Shown here: one piece after another, positions 34,671-46,117 of the stretch
Layout of the letters: every line of letters starts with the position of its first letter
Position numbering within the stretch: the stretch's first letter is position 1
Origin: Protopterus annectens
Taxonomy: Eukaryota > Chordata > Ceratodontiformes > Protopteridae
Assembly (NCBI RefSeq): GCF_019279795.1
Contig: NC_056750.1
Span: 694,400,394-694,464,393, forward strand
Direction of reading: 5' to 3'
DNA: 64,000 bases
The notes under the pieces: generated by a model
What the model saw: the letters and a program-made list of their open reading frames with translations, nothing else
Databases searched by the model: none
Told to the model about the DNA's origin: nothing
Made by a program: the position numbers and the translations under genes

Positions 34671-36830
34671 ATATAAGCTGAACATTTAATAAACCTGCTA
34701 AAGTCTTAAAGTAAAATGCAAAGTAATAACATTTGTAATTTACTAAAGAAAAGTAATATTTGTAAACCATTGTAAGGTAACTTCATCAGTTGAAAAATGA
34801 GACTGAAAAAATTACTGATAAAGCAGTTTTCTGAAAACTACTTATGGAATGAATAAAACTATGTTTAGCTCAGTTTTGTATTACTTAAAATAGACAGAAG
34901 CATGCCTTTAAACCAAGGTTTGAGGTATTTATAAGGCTTGCTGGGGAATTCCCTCATTACTCTTCCTTCCCTAGAACCACATACAATTACCGCTTATGAC
35001 AGAAAAGTTAAAGATTCCTCTTTTCAAATATTCTAGTTCTTTGGGGTAATGCATTTGAACTTTTTATTTAAATATGAAACAAAATGTAAGTTACTATGAG
35101 TTTAAATAAGTAAACATATTATTTGTTAGCATCCTTGGCATGTGAAATACTAAATACTGTTACTAGACATTGAGGCCAACTGGCATTAAACATTTCAGTT
35201 ATACATGATTATACATCTGAGAACTGAATAATTATAAGTGTGCTTACATAAAATCGTATCTATCAGCATAAACGAAATAGTACTTGACTATCAATGTGCA
35301 AACTAGAGATAGTGCATGTACACAGGCTTTATCAATTTGGTTTTATTTTGATTTTAAAAAAACTGCCTTATTTACTGTGATTAAAATTGATTTACTGAGC
35401 TTTTGAAATCATTCCGTCTCACTGGCCTTGCATATTTTCTGATGTAACAGAGTTTTATTTACCTTATCAAAAGCCCACAGTTCAGAGCTATTTTAACAAA
35501 TGGGCATTTGACACTTTCTCCTAGGTATCTCCCATAAATGTGGCGACATCCTTCTTCCCATTAATACTTAACTCATAGTGCATTTCTTCATGTCTGCTTC
35601 AGTTATCTTCCATTTACCAACTGAACTCATACAACACAAGTTGTGATTTAACCTTTGGTTCACTGAGACACAGTGTCTTGCACAAGAATACAGCAGTTTT
35701 CTGTTCTTGAAATCCTGATAGAATCAGGAAGATGTAGCCATGTGTTTGAAACAAGCCAAAGATTAGACTACTAAACAATTTTTTTGTTGAGTGAAGCCAG
35801 CAAGTAGTGAATCATTTTCAGCTGTCTTTCATGGGTAACACTTCCCATACATTGCGCTTGATCTCTTCTCCCTGTCCTCTCGCATCCTTTGTATTCATGC
35901 AACTTGATTTACCAGTGTCATGCATAGTCTACCACAGCTGACATTATCTTTGTACAACAGACCATTGTGATTTACTAAACAGAATTTTAATAGTAATGTT
36001 TTGTAGTTAAACTATGCCCCTTTGCATTACCCTATGTGGTAAATATGCCCATATACCGTGATATCTAAATATACAAGTTCCAAGTTTCACAGATGTGTGA
36101 TTATGTACATATAAGGAGAATAGAGCTAGAGCCCTCATGTCTGTGATTACAGAGAGCCATACAGTTCCCATTAAAAATTCTTTCAGATGGTTTATTATCT
36201 TGTCATATGCATGCTGTGTATCAGATGGGGTGGCAGAACAATGTGATCAAAAAGCCAAGATTCAGTGAGGTCACCATTGCTTACATCAAATAAACGATTT
36301 TTCTGTATCAGAATCCAGGATCCTGATTTAAGACACTTCTCTGCTGACAACTGTAAGCTGGCAGTCCTGCATATGTTTTAACATGCTGCATCTCTTTCAC
36401 TGCAAACCTTCAGCTGAAGTAATGCTCTCATCCAAACTACCCATCGCAATGCATTTTGACTTGTCTTCTCTTAGCTTTATGATATATGTTTTTTATCATA
36501 AAGACTGATCAGCAGCACAACTCACTAGTCTCAAAATCATCTATATGAAAACACTGAATTAAAAAAAAAATCGATCCTTAAATGATTGAAATAATAAATA
36601 AAACAAATATTTTTGCAGAGGTGCAAGTTCCCTGCATCTCCCATTTAGGGGACTGCACCTCCACTTAACTCCTGCTAATTATATATTCCAACTCCAAGAT
36701 AGCATGACAGTGGAGAAAGAACATATTGCCCGATCTACACTGTACTACAATCTCTAACATAAAAAGCTTGTACTTTTCAAACAGCTGATTTTCAATTGGC
36801 TGTACTGGCTACATCTCAATGAAAAAAAAC
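34671..36830. other. No gene recognised
   Basis: AT-rich unique-looking sequence with no motif, repeat boundary or long open frame. Confidence 0.6.
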
Positions 36831-36832
<2 letters not shown>

Positions 36833-36890
<58 letters not shown>

Positions 36891-36906
36891 TGTACATTTA
36901 TATGTG

Positions 36907-36960
<54 letters not shown>

Positions 36961-36984
36961 TAGACGTGTGTGTATATGTGCGTA

Positions 36985-37079
<95 letters not shown>

Positions 37080-37104
37080 ATATATCTATATATATATATA
37101 GATA
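36833..37104. repeat. Long compound TA/TG microsatellite
   Basis: Three (TA)n blocks, the longest about 80 bp, alternate with (TG)n blocks near 36,875-36,890 and 36,967-36,994. It ends with 'tatctatata' variants. The array is self-complementary and could form hairpins. Tyr-Ile repeat peptides on both strands are artefacts of it. Confidence 0.95.
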
Positions 37105-39278
37105 TGTATGTACATATTCCATACACATTATACACTACTTTCTTATAAATTGGAACTCAACAGAAGTCTGCTCAGATATTTCTTTTCTTACTTTTACTTA
37201 TTGTAGTTTTGAACTTGATCTGTTTTGTAAAGGGCTTTATAGAAAGGCACTGCAATAAAATTTGAACTTGGAGACCTTGGAATTGTTTAAATGATCCTAT
37301 TTTAAACCCATGCGCCACCTTTTTCCATTCATCACAATCTTGACCTATCCATGACAGCGACTTTCCAATGTAGACCTACAATCATCAGAATTCCTCTTGC
37401 TCCTTCCATGGTTTAACATTAACATCAATTATACAGGGAATGTACTTGGTCCAGTTGACTGCCAGATCTGTGAGATATTATCCAGTTATTCCTTATTATT
37501 TGGTAAAAGCATGTAAGTTAAGGATTAAGTTCTCTTTAATAATTGGTACCATTTCAGTTTTGTCTTATTAATAAATAAAAATATGGAATATCCTACTCTG
37601 TAATTTTCTTTTGAGAATATTGTGAGGGAAATTTTAAATAATGTCTGCTCCACTTGAGGTGGTGGTTATTTGTGATGTAACTGTAACTAAGGTCTCAGCA
37701 TGCATAACAACATTTCCCCAATTATCTCATCTACTTGATATTAAAATGATGTGTGAGGTCTGCTACTTGTCAAAGACTGCTCAGTAAATTAACGTCCCCA
37801 CTTTGACTTGAAAACTTTGTAAATGCAGGGGCAGAATATATTAGTTCTGCAAGGTATGTGCTTGATCACATCTTGACATACAAACATAATCACATCATAC
37901 ATCAAACAATGTCCTACATTCAGCATTTCAGATATTATTTTACAAGTGCTTTCAACTCCTTAGCCCTTTTATTACTGAGTGGAATACTTCGAGGTATGTA
38001 GTCATACCATAAATCATCATATTTCCTGTGTGATATAATGCAAAAGGCTGTAGCTTGTATGTTGTTAACCTTTTTAGCTTGGTAGTAATTAAATAACAGT
38101 AGGCATTATGTGGCCATCATGTCATAAAGGAACACATTACAAAATAAGTCTGTTATTCCTTAGGAAAAAAAAACTCTCATGTTGGATATAACCAGATAAT
38201 CATATTTCAGCCTTACTTCCAATTATTCAGAAATACATTAATCTTGAATAAATACACATTTTCTCTACAATAACTGATTATTTCCTGAAAAGAAAGCTAA
38301 ACATTATTTCTGTACCAAGTGAGGAATGGCAAATTTGTAATTTTGTTAAAAATACTAGCTCTAAGTGTTTCTGCCTTATCAACCAGGAATGATATTATAC
38401 CTTTTTAAGCAAATGATCCATTATATTTTCCTGCTCATCCTATCTGCTTTGACCAATATACCTGCCTTATTAGGCAAGTTCCATATTCTATGGTTTCAAT
38501 TACAAAATCATACAATATCTTTGTAATGAAAATAAAGCACAAAGCTGAAAAATAAACAGACAAAATGACATTAGTAAGGATAGACCAACAATTCTGTTTT
38601 GAGCATTTGTGTTTGAGACTCAGAATCATTTACATTCATAATATACCTCTGCTATATGGGAAATTCTATGACATCATGCTGCCCAGGTGTTTTCTAGCCT
38701 CACACTTGTCAGGTGTCACTCCTTCTCATATAGAGGCCCTTAATGAAGTAGTAGAAAACAAAAGTCACTCTTTCCATTAATATTCCTTTTAGCTTTATAA
38801 ATAATTGAACTGTAGGGTGAGATCGACCCTTAAATTCCCTGTATATGTCCTACTCAGTTGTTGAATGTTCTTCAGTTTGCTACAAGGGAGGAGGGTTTAT
38901 GAGGTTCAGGAGAAATGCCTTTGCTTGCATAATACTCTACAACCTGCTTTGGAACTTCAGCGAGGACACATTTTGCAAGAGCAGATGCAGCAGCCTGAAA
39001 AAAAAAAAATGAGAAAAAACATCTTGTATCATTTTTACAGGCTCATGCATATTTATGTAAAGTCACAGAAGTGACACCAGACAAATTACATCATAATATC
39101 TTTCAGTGTGCATTCATTGCAGAGCTGAGAATATAGCATGCATTAACTGTAACATTTGTATTCACCAATAAATTGCTAGTGTGATCTTCTTATCATAGCA
39201 TATCAAGCTTATGTCAGTTAAACATATCAGAAAGGATGTGTACATGAAAAATTTGAAATCCAGTGGAATAGTACAGTT
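37105..39278. other. No gene recognised
   Basis: AT-rich sequence without a family motif. A plus-strand open frame at 38,865-39,074 (69 codons) ends at an A-run; I could not match it to anything. Confidence 0.5.
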
Positions 39279-39700
39279 GTGTAAAATCTTACCATAGTAG
39301 TAGCTGTCATTGATTTCACTGCTGCAGTATTCTTAACATATGGGGATTCCCTGATGTTGAAGCCCAACATCAGGCCAGTCTACCAAAGAATCCTGTCACT
39401 TTAGAGGTATGCCGAACATCACCCAAATGCTCCTTGCCTAGCATAGAGCATAAACGTGATGTTCAGGCCTACCATAGTCAGAACTGATTGCCCCAGTAGG
39501 AACACCAGCCCAAGGAACCCAAGAGGTAATCTGTACATCCAGAAAGGCAAAGGACTGGGGAAGGAGGGAGGGAGCCAATATTGCAGCAGTGAAGGCAAGG
39601 ATATCTACCGTTATGGTAAGATTTTACACAATTATACGATATCCTTAGATTCACTGATGCAGTATTCCTACCATATGGGTGACTGCCAAAGCTGAAGAGG
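39279..39700. repeat. DIRS end: inverted arms and probable internal complementary region
   Basis: An 18-bp perfect inverted pair, 39,279-39,296 (gtgtaaaatcttaccata) and 39,612-39,629, encloses the outer end. A directly repeated block follows each arm, seen as 'cactgctgcagtattctta' near 39,318 and 'cactgatgcagtattccta' near 39,656. The segment 39,449-39,485 is inverted relative to 45,024-45,060 at the far end of the element, with 'gtaggcctgaac' on one strand matching 'gttcaggcctac' on the other. This is the layout expected for a DIRS terminus plus its internal complementary region. Confidence 0.7.
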
Positions 39701-39984
39701 AAATTAGGGAGGGAGAAGGAGCAGAAGAGTCCCCTGTAAAGCCATGAAGAATGGCACTAGCAAAACCCACCCTAGCTTTAGAGATTCCATCCAACTTGTA
39801 GTGCTTGGTAAAGGTATGCACAGGTAGCTGCTTCAAGAACAGAATTAGTATCTACGCCCTTGAAAAAGCACCAGAAGAAGCCACAGCTCTAGTAAAATGA
39901 GCCTTGACTGAAGAGGGAAGGCTGTTGTCATGAAAAGTGTAACAAAAAGAAATAGAAAACAAAGAAAAAAAGGCAAAACTGAAG

Positions 39985-40244
39985 TAAAATGATGCGAGCA
40001 GGCTACAGGAACACACCAACACACAATGTATTACAGTAAAGTAAGCGCTTTCATTGGAGAAAATACTCCAACTTCTTCAGACTAAAAATACATTGAACAC
40101 TGCATTGTATTTAAATACAAACTGTTAAACCAAGCAGACAATATAAAGGCTTAATTAATGATGTCACAAATTACATCAAGTGCTTAATTAATGGATACAT
40201 TTCTATAAAACTATATAGGTTTATTTAACCTTATTTAAAATAAT
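39985..40244 (+). repeat. Left terminal inverted repeat of the Penelope-like element
   Basis: 260 bp, beginning 'taaaatgatgcgagcaggct' and ending 'ttatttaaaataat'. It is the reverse complement of the right repeat with scattered differences. It contains a hammerhead-like motif on the minus strand. Confidence 0.92.
40041..40083 (-). ncRNA. Hammerhead-ribozyme-like motif (left Penelope repeat)
   Basis: The minus strand reads CTGAAGA, a hairpin (GTTGGAG paired with CTCCAA and T), GAAA, then GCGCTTAC. CTGANGA and GAAA are the two conserved core strands of hammerhead ribozymes, and AGCGCT can form the very short stem III. Such motifs are known in the terminal repeats of Penelope-like elements. Confidence 0.6.
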
Positions 40245-40478
40245 GCCAATAACCAGCAGGATGTTTGAGTGAGCAATGGTACCCAGCAACACCGCTCGGG
40301 TCAACAAGGAAACAACAGGAGACAGGGGCAAAACAGAAGACACCAGAACCGGAGGAGGGGATAGGACAGGACTCTGTCCAAACTCTAGTAAGTGCTGAAG
40401 GAGACTTTCGTCTTTTTAACTTTAGTTCTCTCCTTGTTGACAATGATGTGGTTAACATTTTTGCCAAAGGTTTGACAT

Positions 40479-40931
40479 TTGATAGTCTCAACCATAGATT
40501 TAGAACAACCATCTTCCATAAGCAAACTTATTCTAACACCTCCTTACATTTTACAAGCTGTCACCCTCAACACAAAAATAAAAGCGGTAGTCAAAGGGCA
40601 AGCTGTTAGGGCAGCCAGAATGGTGTCTGACTATGAAGAGTTTCTGGTTGAATGTGACCTACTTAAATCTATGCTCTTGAAGAGAGGCTACCCTTCAGCA
40701 TTTGTTGAACAAATTTTTGAAGAGGTCATTAATAAAAGAATAGTTGGTCATTTCCACCCCTTGGTACATAAAGGGTACAATTTAGTTTTTGCATCACACT
40801 ATGAAGATTTATCTTCTGATGTAATAAGGGACCAGAGTTCTAATCACTCTATTAGATACCTGACAACTTTTTCCTTGGACTCACAGCTCTTTAGAGATAT
40901 TATTACTAAGTACTGCCTTTATCTCAGGTGA
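40479..40931 (+). pseudogene. Penelope-like RT thumb fragment
   Basis: A 150-codon frame. Its useful part (residues about 33-100) reads KAVVKGQAVRAARMVSDYEEF and then LLKRGYPSAFVEQIFEEV. This matches the segment after the RT core in Penelope-like proteins, where a GQ(x)RxxR block is followed by an RGYP block. The catalytic RT motifs are not present in the element. The endonuclease lies downstream in another frame. Confidence 0.65.
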
Positions 40932-41033
40932 TAGTTGTCTTAGGAAGATTTTAGGACAGGCCCCCCAGATTACCTTTAGAAGAGGCTCCAACCTGAAATG
41001 CCTTGTTGAGAAGACCAAAAAAGTAGTCAAAGG

Positions 41034-41483
41034 GTGTCCTGTCATGTTAGTTGCCCTCAATGTAAACACATTAAAGTAACTAATAAGATAAAAATTAGGG
41101 ACAGAATACATTACATTGATGGCAAGCTTAATTGTGATTCCCAGGGAGTAGTTTACGGGGCCTTATGTGACAATTGCGAGGCGTACTATATTGGTAAAAC
41201 TGAGAGGAAGATCAAACAAAGAATTTATGAACACCAATATAGTATTAATAAAAATATAATTACCAATGCTTTAGCAAAACACATTTTGGAATATCCTAGC
41301 CATAGATTTTCATTTGTAATTTTAAAGCAAGTAGAACACAATATAAGAGGAGGCCCTTGGGAGCTCAGACTGGAAGGGTCCAAATTGGAATGGCAAATCC
41401 ACACTTCAGCCCACATATTACCAGGGCTGAATGAGGCGTTGTCCATTAAATGCTTGTTGAAAATAAAAGCACTTGCTAGGTAG
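41034..41483 (+). pseudogene. Penelope-like GIY-YIG endonuclease
   Basis: A 149-codon frame. A CPQC motif near its start resembles the Cys-rich linker of Penelope-like proteins. The GIY-YIG domain follows at 41,146-41,233: GVVY, eleven residues, YYIG, then KTERKIKQRIYEH with the expected Arg residues. In the family this nuclease nicks DNA to prime reverse transcription. The domain itself looks well kept, but the RT it should be joined to is incomplete, so no active transposase is expected. Confidence 0.85.
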
Positions 41484-41760
41484 TTGGTTATACAGGTTCG
41501 ATGAATTTCAAGTGTCTACGTTTTTATACATCTAAATATTTTAAATGAATCGTATAATTTTTGGTGTTTTTAGATATATTAACCCCTCCTTTTTAAGAAT
41601 TAATTGCGTTTGATTTATTCTATTCTATTTTATTTTGTCAATGCAATTTTGTTTTTAAACATTTAATCTGGTGTTATTGATTATTTTTATATTACTAACA
41701 TATTAGTATGTCTAGCTGTGACTTTAAGAATTCAAACCTTAGCTGTGAGGTTTTATTTAA

Positions 41761-42020
41761 ATTATTTTAAATAAGATTAAATAAACCTATATAGTTTTAT
41801 AGAAATGTATCCATTAATTAAGCACTTGTAATTTGTGACATCAAAATTAATTAAGCCTTTACATTGGCTGCTTGGTTTAACAGTTTGTATTTAAATACAA
41901 TGCAGTGTTCTATGTATTTTTAGTCTGAAGAAGTTGGAGTATTTTCTCCAACGAAAGAGCTTACTTTACTGTAATAAAGTGTATGTTGGAGTGTTCCTGT
42001 AGCCTGCTTGCATCATTTTA
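41761..42020 (-). repeat. Right terminal inverted repeat of the Penelope-like element
   Basis: 260 bp, the inverted partner of 39,985-40,244, ending 'gcttgcatcatttta' directly against the 16-bp target duplication. It carries a hammerhead-like motif on the plus strand. Inverted rather than direct terminal repeats are a known configuration of Penelope-like elements. Confidence 0.92.
41921..41966 (+). ncRNA. Hammerhead-ribozyme-like motif (right Penelope repeat)
   Basis: CTGAAGA at 41,925-41,931, stem II GTTGGAG/CTCCAAC with a TATTTT loop, then GAAA at 41,953-41,956 and AGCTTAC. 'AGT' before the core can pair with 'ACT' after the expected cleavage site to begin stem I. Confidence 0.6.
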
Positions 42021-45000
42021 TAACAAAAAGAAATAGCTTTAGAAATCCAAGAAGAAATAGTTTGCTTGGATAAAGCAAGTAACAGAGATCTAGAATGAAA
42101 GGAAACAGATAAATGATCAGATATTCCAGTAGCCTTAGTCTTATCCAAATAAGTCTTGAGTTGACTATGCATGTCCAAAGTAAGCAGTGCACTCTCATTG
42201 TCAAATTACAGAGAGGAGAAAAAAGGATGCAGATTAGTAGACTGGTAAGTGAAAGCTCATTAACCAGCTTAGGCAGAAAAGGGTTAGTGCACAAGGACAC
42301 TCTGTCCTCATGAATGATCAAAAAAGGACGACAAGCCATAAGGGCCTGTAACACAGACACCCATCTGGCACAAGTAAAAGCTAACAAAAGAGCAGTCTTC
42401 CAGGAACAATGTTTCACTTGTACTTCTCCAAAACAAAATTAAGATCCCAGGGAGGGGGAACAGGCTCCCTGGTCTAATATTATGGATGATTTTACTAAAT
42501 CGTTTCACTTCAAATCTAGTCGCTAAAGGAGGAGGAAAAGGCAGACAAGCAGAGACAGATGAGTGGGCCTTAATAGAAAAATTGGAAAAACTAACATTGA
42601 GCAACTCACACAAATAAGAGAGAACCAAAAGAACATCCACAGTAAGTGGGCCCAGGTTACGAAAGAGACACCAAATAAAAAACATTTTCCATATGGATAA
42701 GTAAGGATTTCCTAGTAGCAGGTTTCCTGGCCTCCAGCAGGATTTGCAGTGCATCCTCAGAAAAAAAGGTATCTATGAGGAATCAAAATCCTGTCACCCA
42801 GTGTGTCATTTGCAGCATGGACAGGTGGGATGGATGAGGGATCCCTTGGCTTCTGAGAGTGGATCCACTCTGTGATGATTGCTCTTGGATAAATGCAGAA
42901 GAAGAGGGAACCAGTGCTGTCACATCCAAAAGGGAGTCACAAGCAAGAGTTTGGGAGCATCCTGTTGAATTTCAAACAGGACTTTTGGAATGAGACGAAG
43001 GGGAGGGAATGCATAAAGAAGAAACCCCTTCCAAGAAAATGAGAAGGCATCCACCTTCCATGTCAGAGGACATGGGACTCTGGCACAAAACAGAGACTGA
43101 GTTAAGGACCTGTTCAGAGTATCTGCCACACTGTTCTGAATGGAAGGGATATAAACTGCCTGGAGAGTCACTTGATACTGGACAGCCAGATTCCATACCA
43201 GAAATGCCAACCAGCAAAGAAGATAAGATTTCATTCCTCCCTGTTTGTTGAGATACCACATGACTGTGGTATTGTCTGTGAACACCATCAGAGGCCCTAA
43301 AGAGGAAAGAGGATGAAAGGCCTGAAGAGCCAGCAGAAGAGTTCTTATCTCTTTGACAATGATGTGCTCCTTCTGCTAATGAAGCGACCACACCCCCTAA
43401 ACTTTAAGGTGACAAATGTCGCTCCACATTCCAAGCCTGAAGTGTCTGTGAGCAATTCCTGAGAAGGAAGATGAAAAGGGATCCCTGGATTCAGACAACT
43501 GCTGAATCCACCAGTGAAGTTCCTGTCTGAGACAAGGAAGAAGAGGAACTACACAGTCTCAAGGGTATACATGTTGAAGCCACACTGACTTCAGAAACCA
43601 CCGAAACTTTCCCATGTGAGGTTTGGTAAGAACGAGCATCAGAATGGTGGATTCAGTAAAACCCCAAGCTCTCAAAACTCCCTGCTGTTAATGGAAGCCA
43701 GAGAAAGAAGTGAAAGAAAGAAAGGAGAATGAAGGCCTTTGGAGGGAATAGGGACGCCAACATTGGCACCATCTGAATCCTACAACCAAGAAAAATATGA
43801 TCCTGAGAAGGAGTCAGAAAATACTTTTTGAAATTTGTACTGAACCCCAGAATCTGAAGAAGGGGGAAATGGCAAAATGAAAATTTTGCAAAAGGTCTCT
43901 GGAGAGGATGCCTAAATCCACAGGTTGTCCAAGTAAGGAAATATGTGGATCCCTTCAAGACTGCAAAAAGCAATCACAGGAGCAAGGCATTTTTTTAACA
44001 CCCTCAGGGCAGTAGAAAGGCCGAAGAGCAAAGCAGAGAACTAAAAATGCCAGGAAGCAACAGAGAAATGCAAAAACTTTATGAAAAGAGAATGGATCGG
44101 AATATGGAGACAAGCACCATTGAGATCCAGAGAAACCATTTAGACCTGAGGGAACATGACAGGAAACGGAATCTGAAGGGACAACACCCAAAAGGAAGGC
44201 ATTTATAGAAAAGTGCTTAGATGAGAGAGGTCTAGAATAGGTCTCCAAGTGCCCTTTTTCCTGGGCACTTGAAACAGTCTGGAGTAGAACCTTTTCCCCT
44301 TAGCAACACAGGCACCTTTTGAATAGTACCATGAGTCAAGAGATTTTGAAGACCCCCTGAGAAATAGGGAAGTAGTTCCTTTGGAGGCTGAGAAATGCCC
44401 ATAAAAGGAGGATGGGATTTCCATACCATGAAGTACTGCTGACGGACGATTGATAATACTCAAGAATTCTGAGTGATTTGAAGTCAAACAGGAGGAGAAA
44501 GAGAAAGGTGAAGAGAAAGAGGAATGTGGCTGGGCAGGGATGAATATTATTACAATGCCGGGTTTGCCTGGAAAGGAAGACTTCAGATTCCCTGTACACT
44601 GAGGATCCTTAGCAGGAGGATGCCATTTATCACTGTATCTTTAGCGAGAAGCTTAGGATGCTAGTTCTCATATACAAGGAAAAGGAAGAAATTCTGCTAT
44701 GAAGGGTTTTTAGGACAAATGTCTGACAAATTGAACAAGACTTATGGACATGATAAGCTCCTAGACAAAAAAGACACAGCATGGTGGTCTTTATGTGGAA
44801 TCTGTCACCCACACTGGCATTTACCCTTTCTAGATGACAACCCCAAGGAGCACAAAATAAGACAAGAAAAAAGAAAAACCCCTATGGGGCACCTATCTGC
44901 AAGTGAAGTCAGCAAACAGGAATATATATTCACTGGAGAGCAAAAATGCATTCAACTTGCAGGAAGTGGATGCAGGTAAACAGACAGACAGTGAAAAGGT

Positions 45001-45090
45001 GCATTCAGATGTGCTGCAAAGAAGTTCTGACATCGGTAGGCCTGAACGTCACCTTTATGCCCTTCACTATGCAATTCGGTAAGCAGTTTC

Positions 45091-45690
45091 TTTTTTTCTG
45101 TTGCAGTGAGGCTATTTTGTGTCTATGGCTGAAAAGTGCATTTGTCTGAATATGATTCCATTTAATTTTGCTGACTACAATAAATTAGTTGGTATAAAGG
45201 GCTCTGCAACTGATTATGTCTTCAGTGACCACGCTTTCAAAAGCATTACTGGCATCACGTGGCCTGGCATTTAGGGGGTATAGTGGATATCAGTGCTGCC
45301 CTTTCATTCCAGGATAACGATGGGAGTCCTCACAAGCAAGTGCTGCCTGGTGAAGACATGAATGCAGTCCTGTCACTCTATTTATTCACACATGATAATT
45401 AGAACCTGGGCACATCTTAGATCAGCATAAAGTGAAATATCCGTTCAAAAAATATACTAATGTACGCTAAATGCAGAGATAAAAACAGATGGAGGGATCT
45501 AGAAGTAAACCAGTACTACTACTAAGCCAGAGCATTGCCTTGTCCAACTATTGTATGCTAAAATGGGATATACCACTGACCAAGACAATGATAGAGATAA
45601 TAACAGGCCTGCTAATGTGCAATGGTGAAAGTAAAAACAGGGTTGCCCAGTATGAAGCTGGATTAAAAAGAAAGAGATGTTAAAAATGAA
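45091..45690. other. No gene recognised
   Basis: Ordinary AT-rich sequence between the DIRS end and the next Penelope-type terminus. I see no motif. Confidence 0.5.
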
Positions 45691-45699
45691 ATTTCTAGA

Positions 45700-46110
45700 A
45701 TGCATTGTGGTACCTCGATAGAATGAATATATTTGACACTAGAAAGCAGCAGCAGTGTTGAGACTTGTCACCACTACAGTAATACTTATGAAAATCACAA
45801 ACTGGTACAAAACACAACTGGGAGAGCGGACTTATAAAACTGACTCTCTTATTGGTAGGCGCTTTCATTGGCAGTAATACGTCAGCTTCTTCAGACCATA
45901 AACCAAGTTTAAGATACACTTTCAGACAAGCAACCTTTGCTTTTATACATCACATTATATCAATCAATCAATCAATCAATTAATTAAATATGCTTCAATA
46001 CATATATGCTACCACTACAGTAATAGTACTAAAGTAACTAATGGATTGCTGATCACTAAGGTAAGTGGGGGGGGGGACCTTCATGCAGTGCTGGCCTATC
46101 ACGACAGAAA
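45700..46110 (-). mobile_element. Penelope-type terminal repeat fragment
   Basis: The plus strand has 'ggcgctttcattgg' and 'cttcttcagacc', the same frame of words as the terminal repeats at 40.0 and 41.9 kb, but the intervening hairpin is different, so it belongs to another subfamily. A short (ATCA)n run lies at 45,959-45,980. No coding remains are attached on either side. Confidence 0.6.
45856..45897 (-). ncRNA. Hammerhead-like motif, decayed
   Basis: The minus strand reads CTGAAGA, then a weak hairpin (TGAC with GCCA), then GAAAGCGCC. Both core strands are intact, but stem II has mismatches. Confidence 0.45.
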
Positions 46111-46117
46111 AGCAAGC

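Larger units (their letters stand above)
39956..42020 (+). mobile_element. Penelope-like element with inverted terminal repeats, inserted in the DIRS element
   Basis: The insertion is flanked by the 16-bp direct repeat 'taacaaaaagaaatag' (39,940-39,955 and 42,021-42,036). Between them lie a 29-bp A-rich leader, a left terminal repeat (39,985-40,244), coding remains of a Penelope-like protein, and a right terminal repeat (41,761-42,020) inverted relative to the left. The coding part has an N-terminal segment (VNIFAKGLTF), an RT thumb-like segment (GQAVRAARMVSDYEEF) and a GIY-YIG endonuclease. The RT palm is absent, so it is a shortened, inactive copy. DIRS recombinase sequence resumes directly after the right duplication. 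Confidence 0.9.
39279..45090 (-). mobile_element. DIRS-type retrotransposon fossil (tyrosine-recombinase class), interrupted by a Penelope-like element
   Basis: Parts on the minus strand, 5' to 3': a terminal inverted-repeat segment near 45,024-45,060; RT (about 44,500-43,300; FQVPRKKGTWRPILDLSHLS); RNase H (about 43,288-42,920; VFTDNTTVMWYLNKQGG and IPSIQNSVADTLNR); a tyrosine-recombinase region (about 42,760-42,037, continuing at 39,939-39,650 beyond the nested insertion; HTFTKHYKLD); and terminal and internal complementary repeats at 39,279-39,700. DIRS elements have inverted ends and an internal complementary region instead of LTRs, and use a tyrosine recombinase instead of an integrase. 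The copy is shorter than a typical complete element, carries many breaks, and is old and inactive. Confidence 0.82.

Noticed and set aside
36809-37258. Tyr-Ile and Cys-Val-rich open frames on both strands near 37 kb (likewise at 9.0 and 12.5 kb)
   Set aside because: They are translations of TA/TG microsatellites and occur on both strands.
38865-39074. Possible host exon or processed pseudogene ending in an A run
   Set aside because: No splice-site pair, no recognised domain and no second exon. One alternative frame is Cys-containing, but it matches nothing I know.
40231-40609. Overlapping frames on both strands at the left part of the Penelope-like element
   Set aside because: The minus-strand frame is a shadow. 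The plus strand fits the N-terminal segment of a Penelope-like protein and is covered by the element entry.
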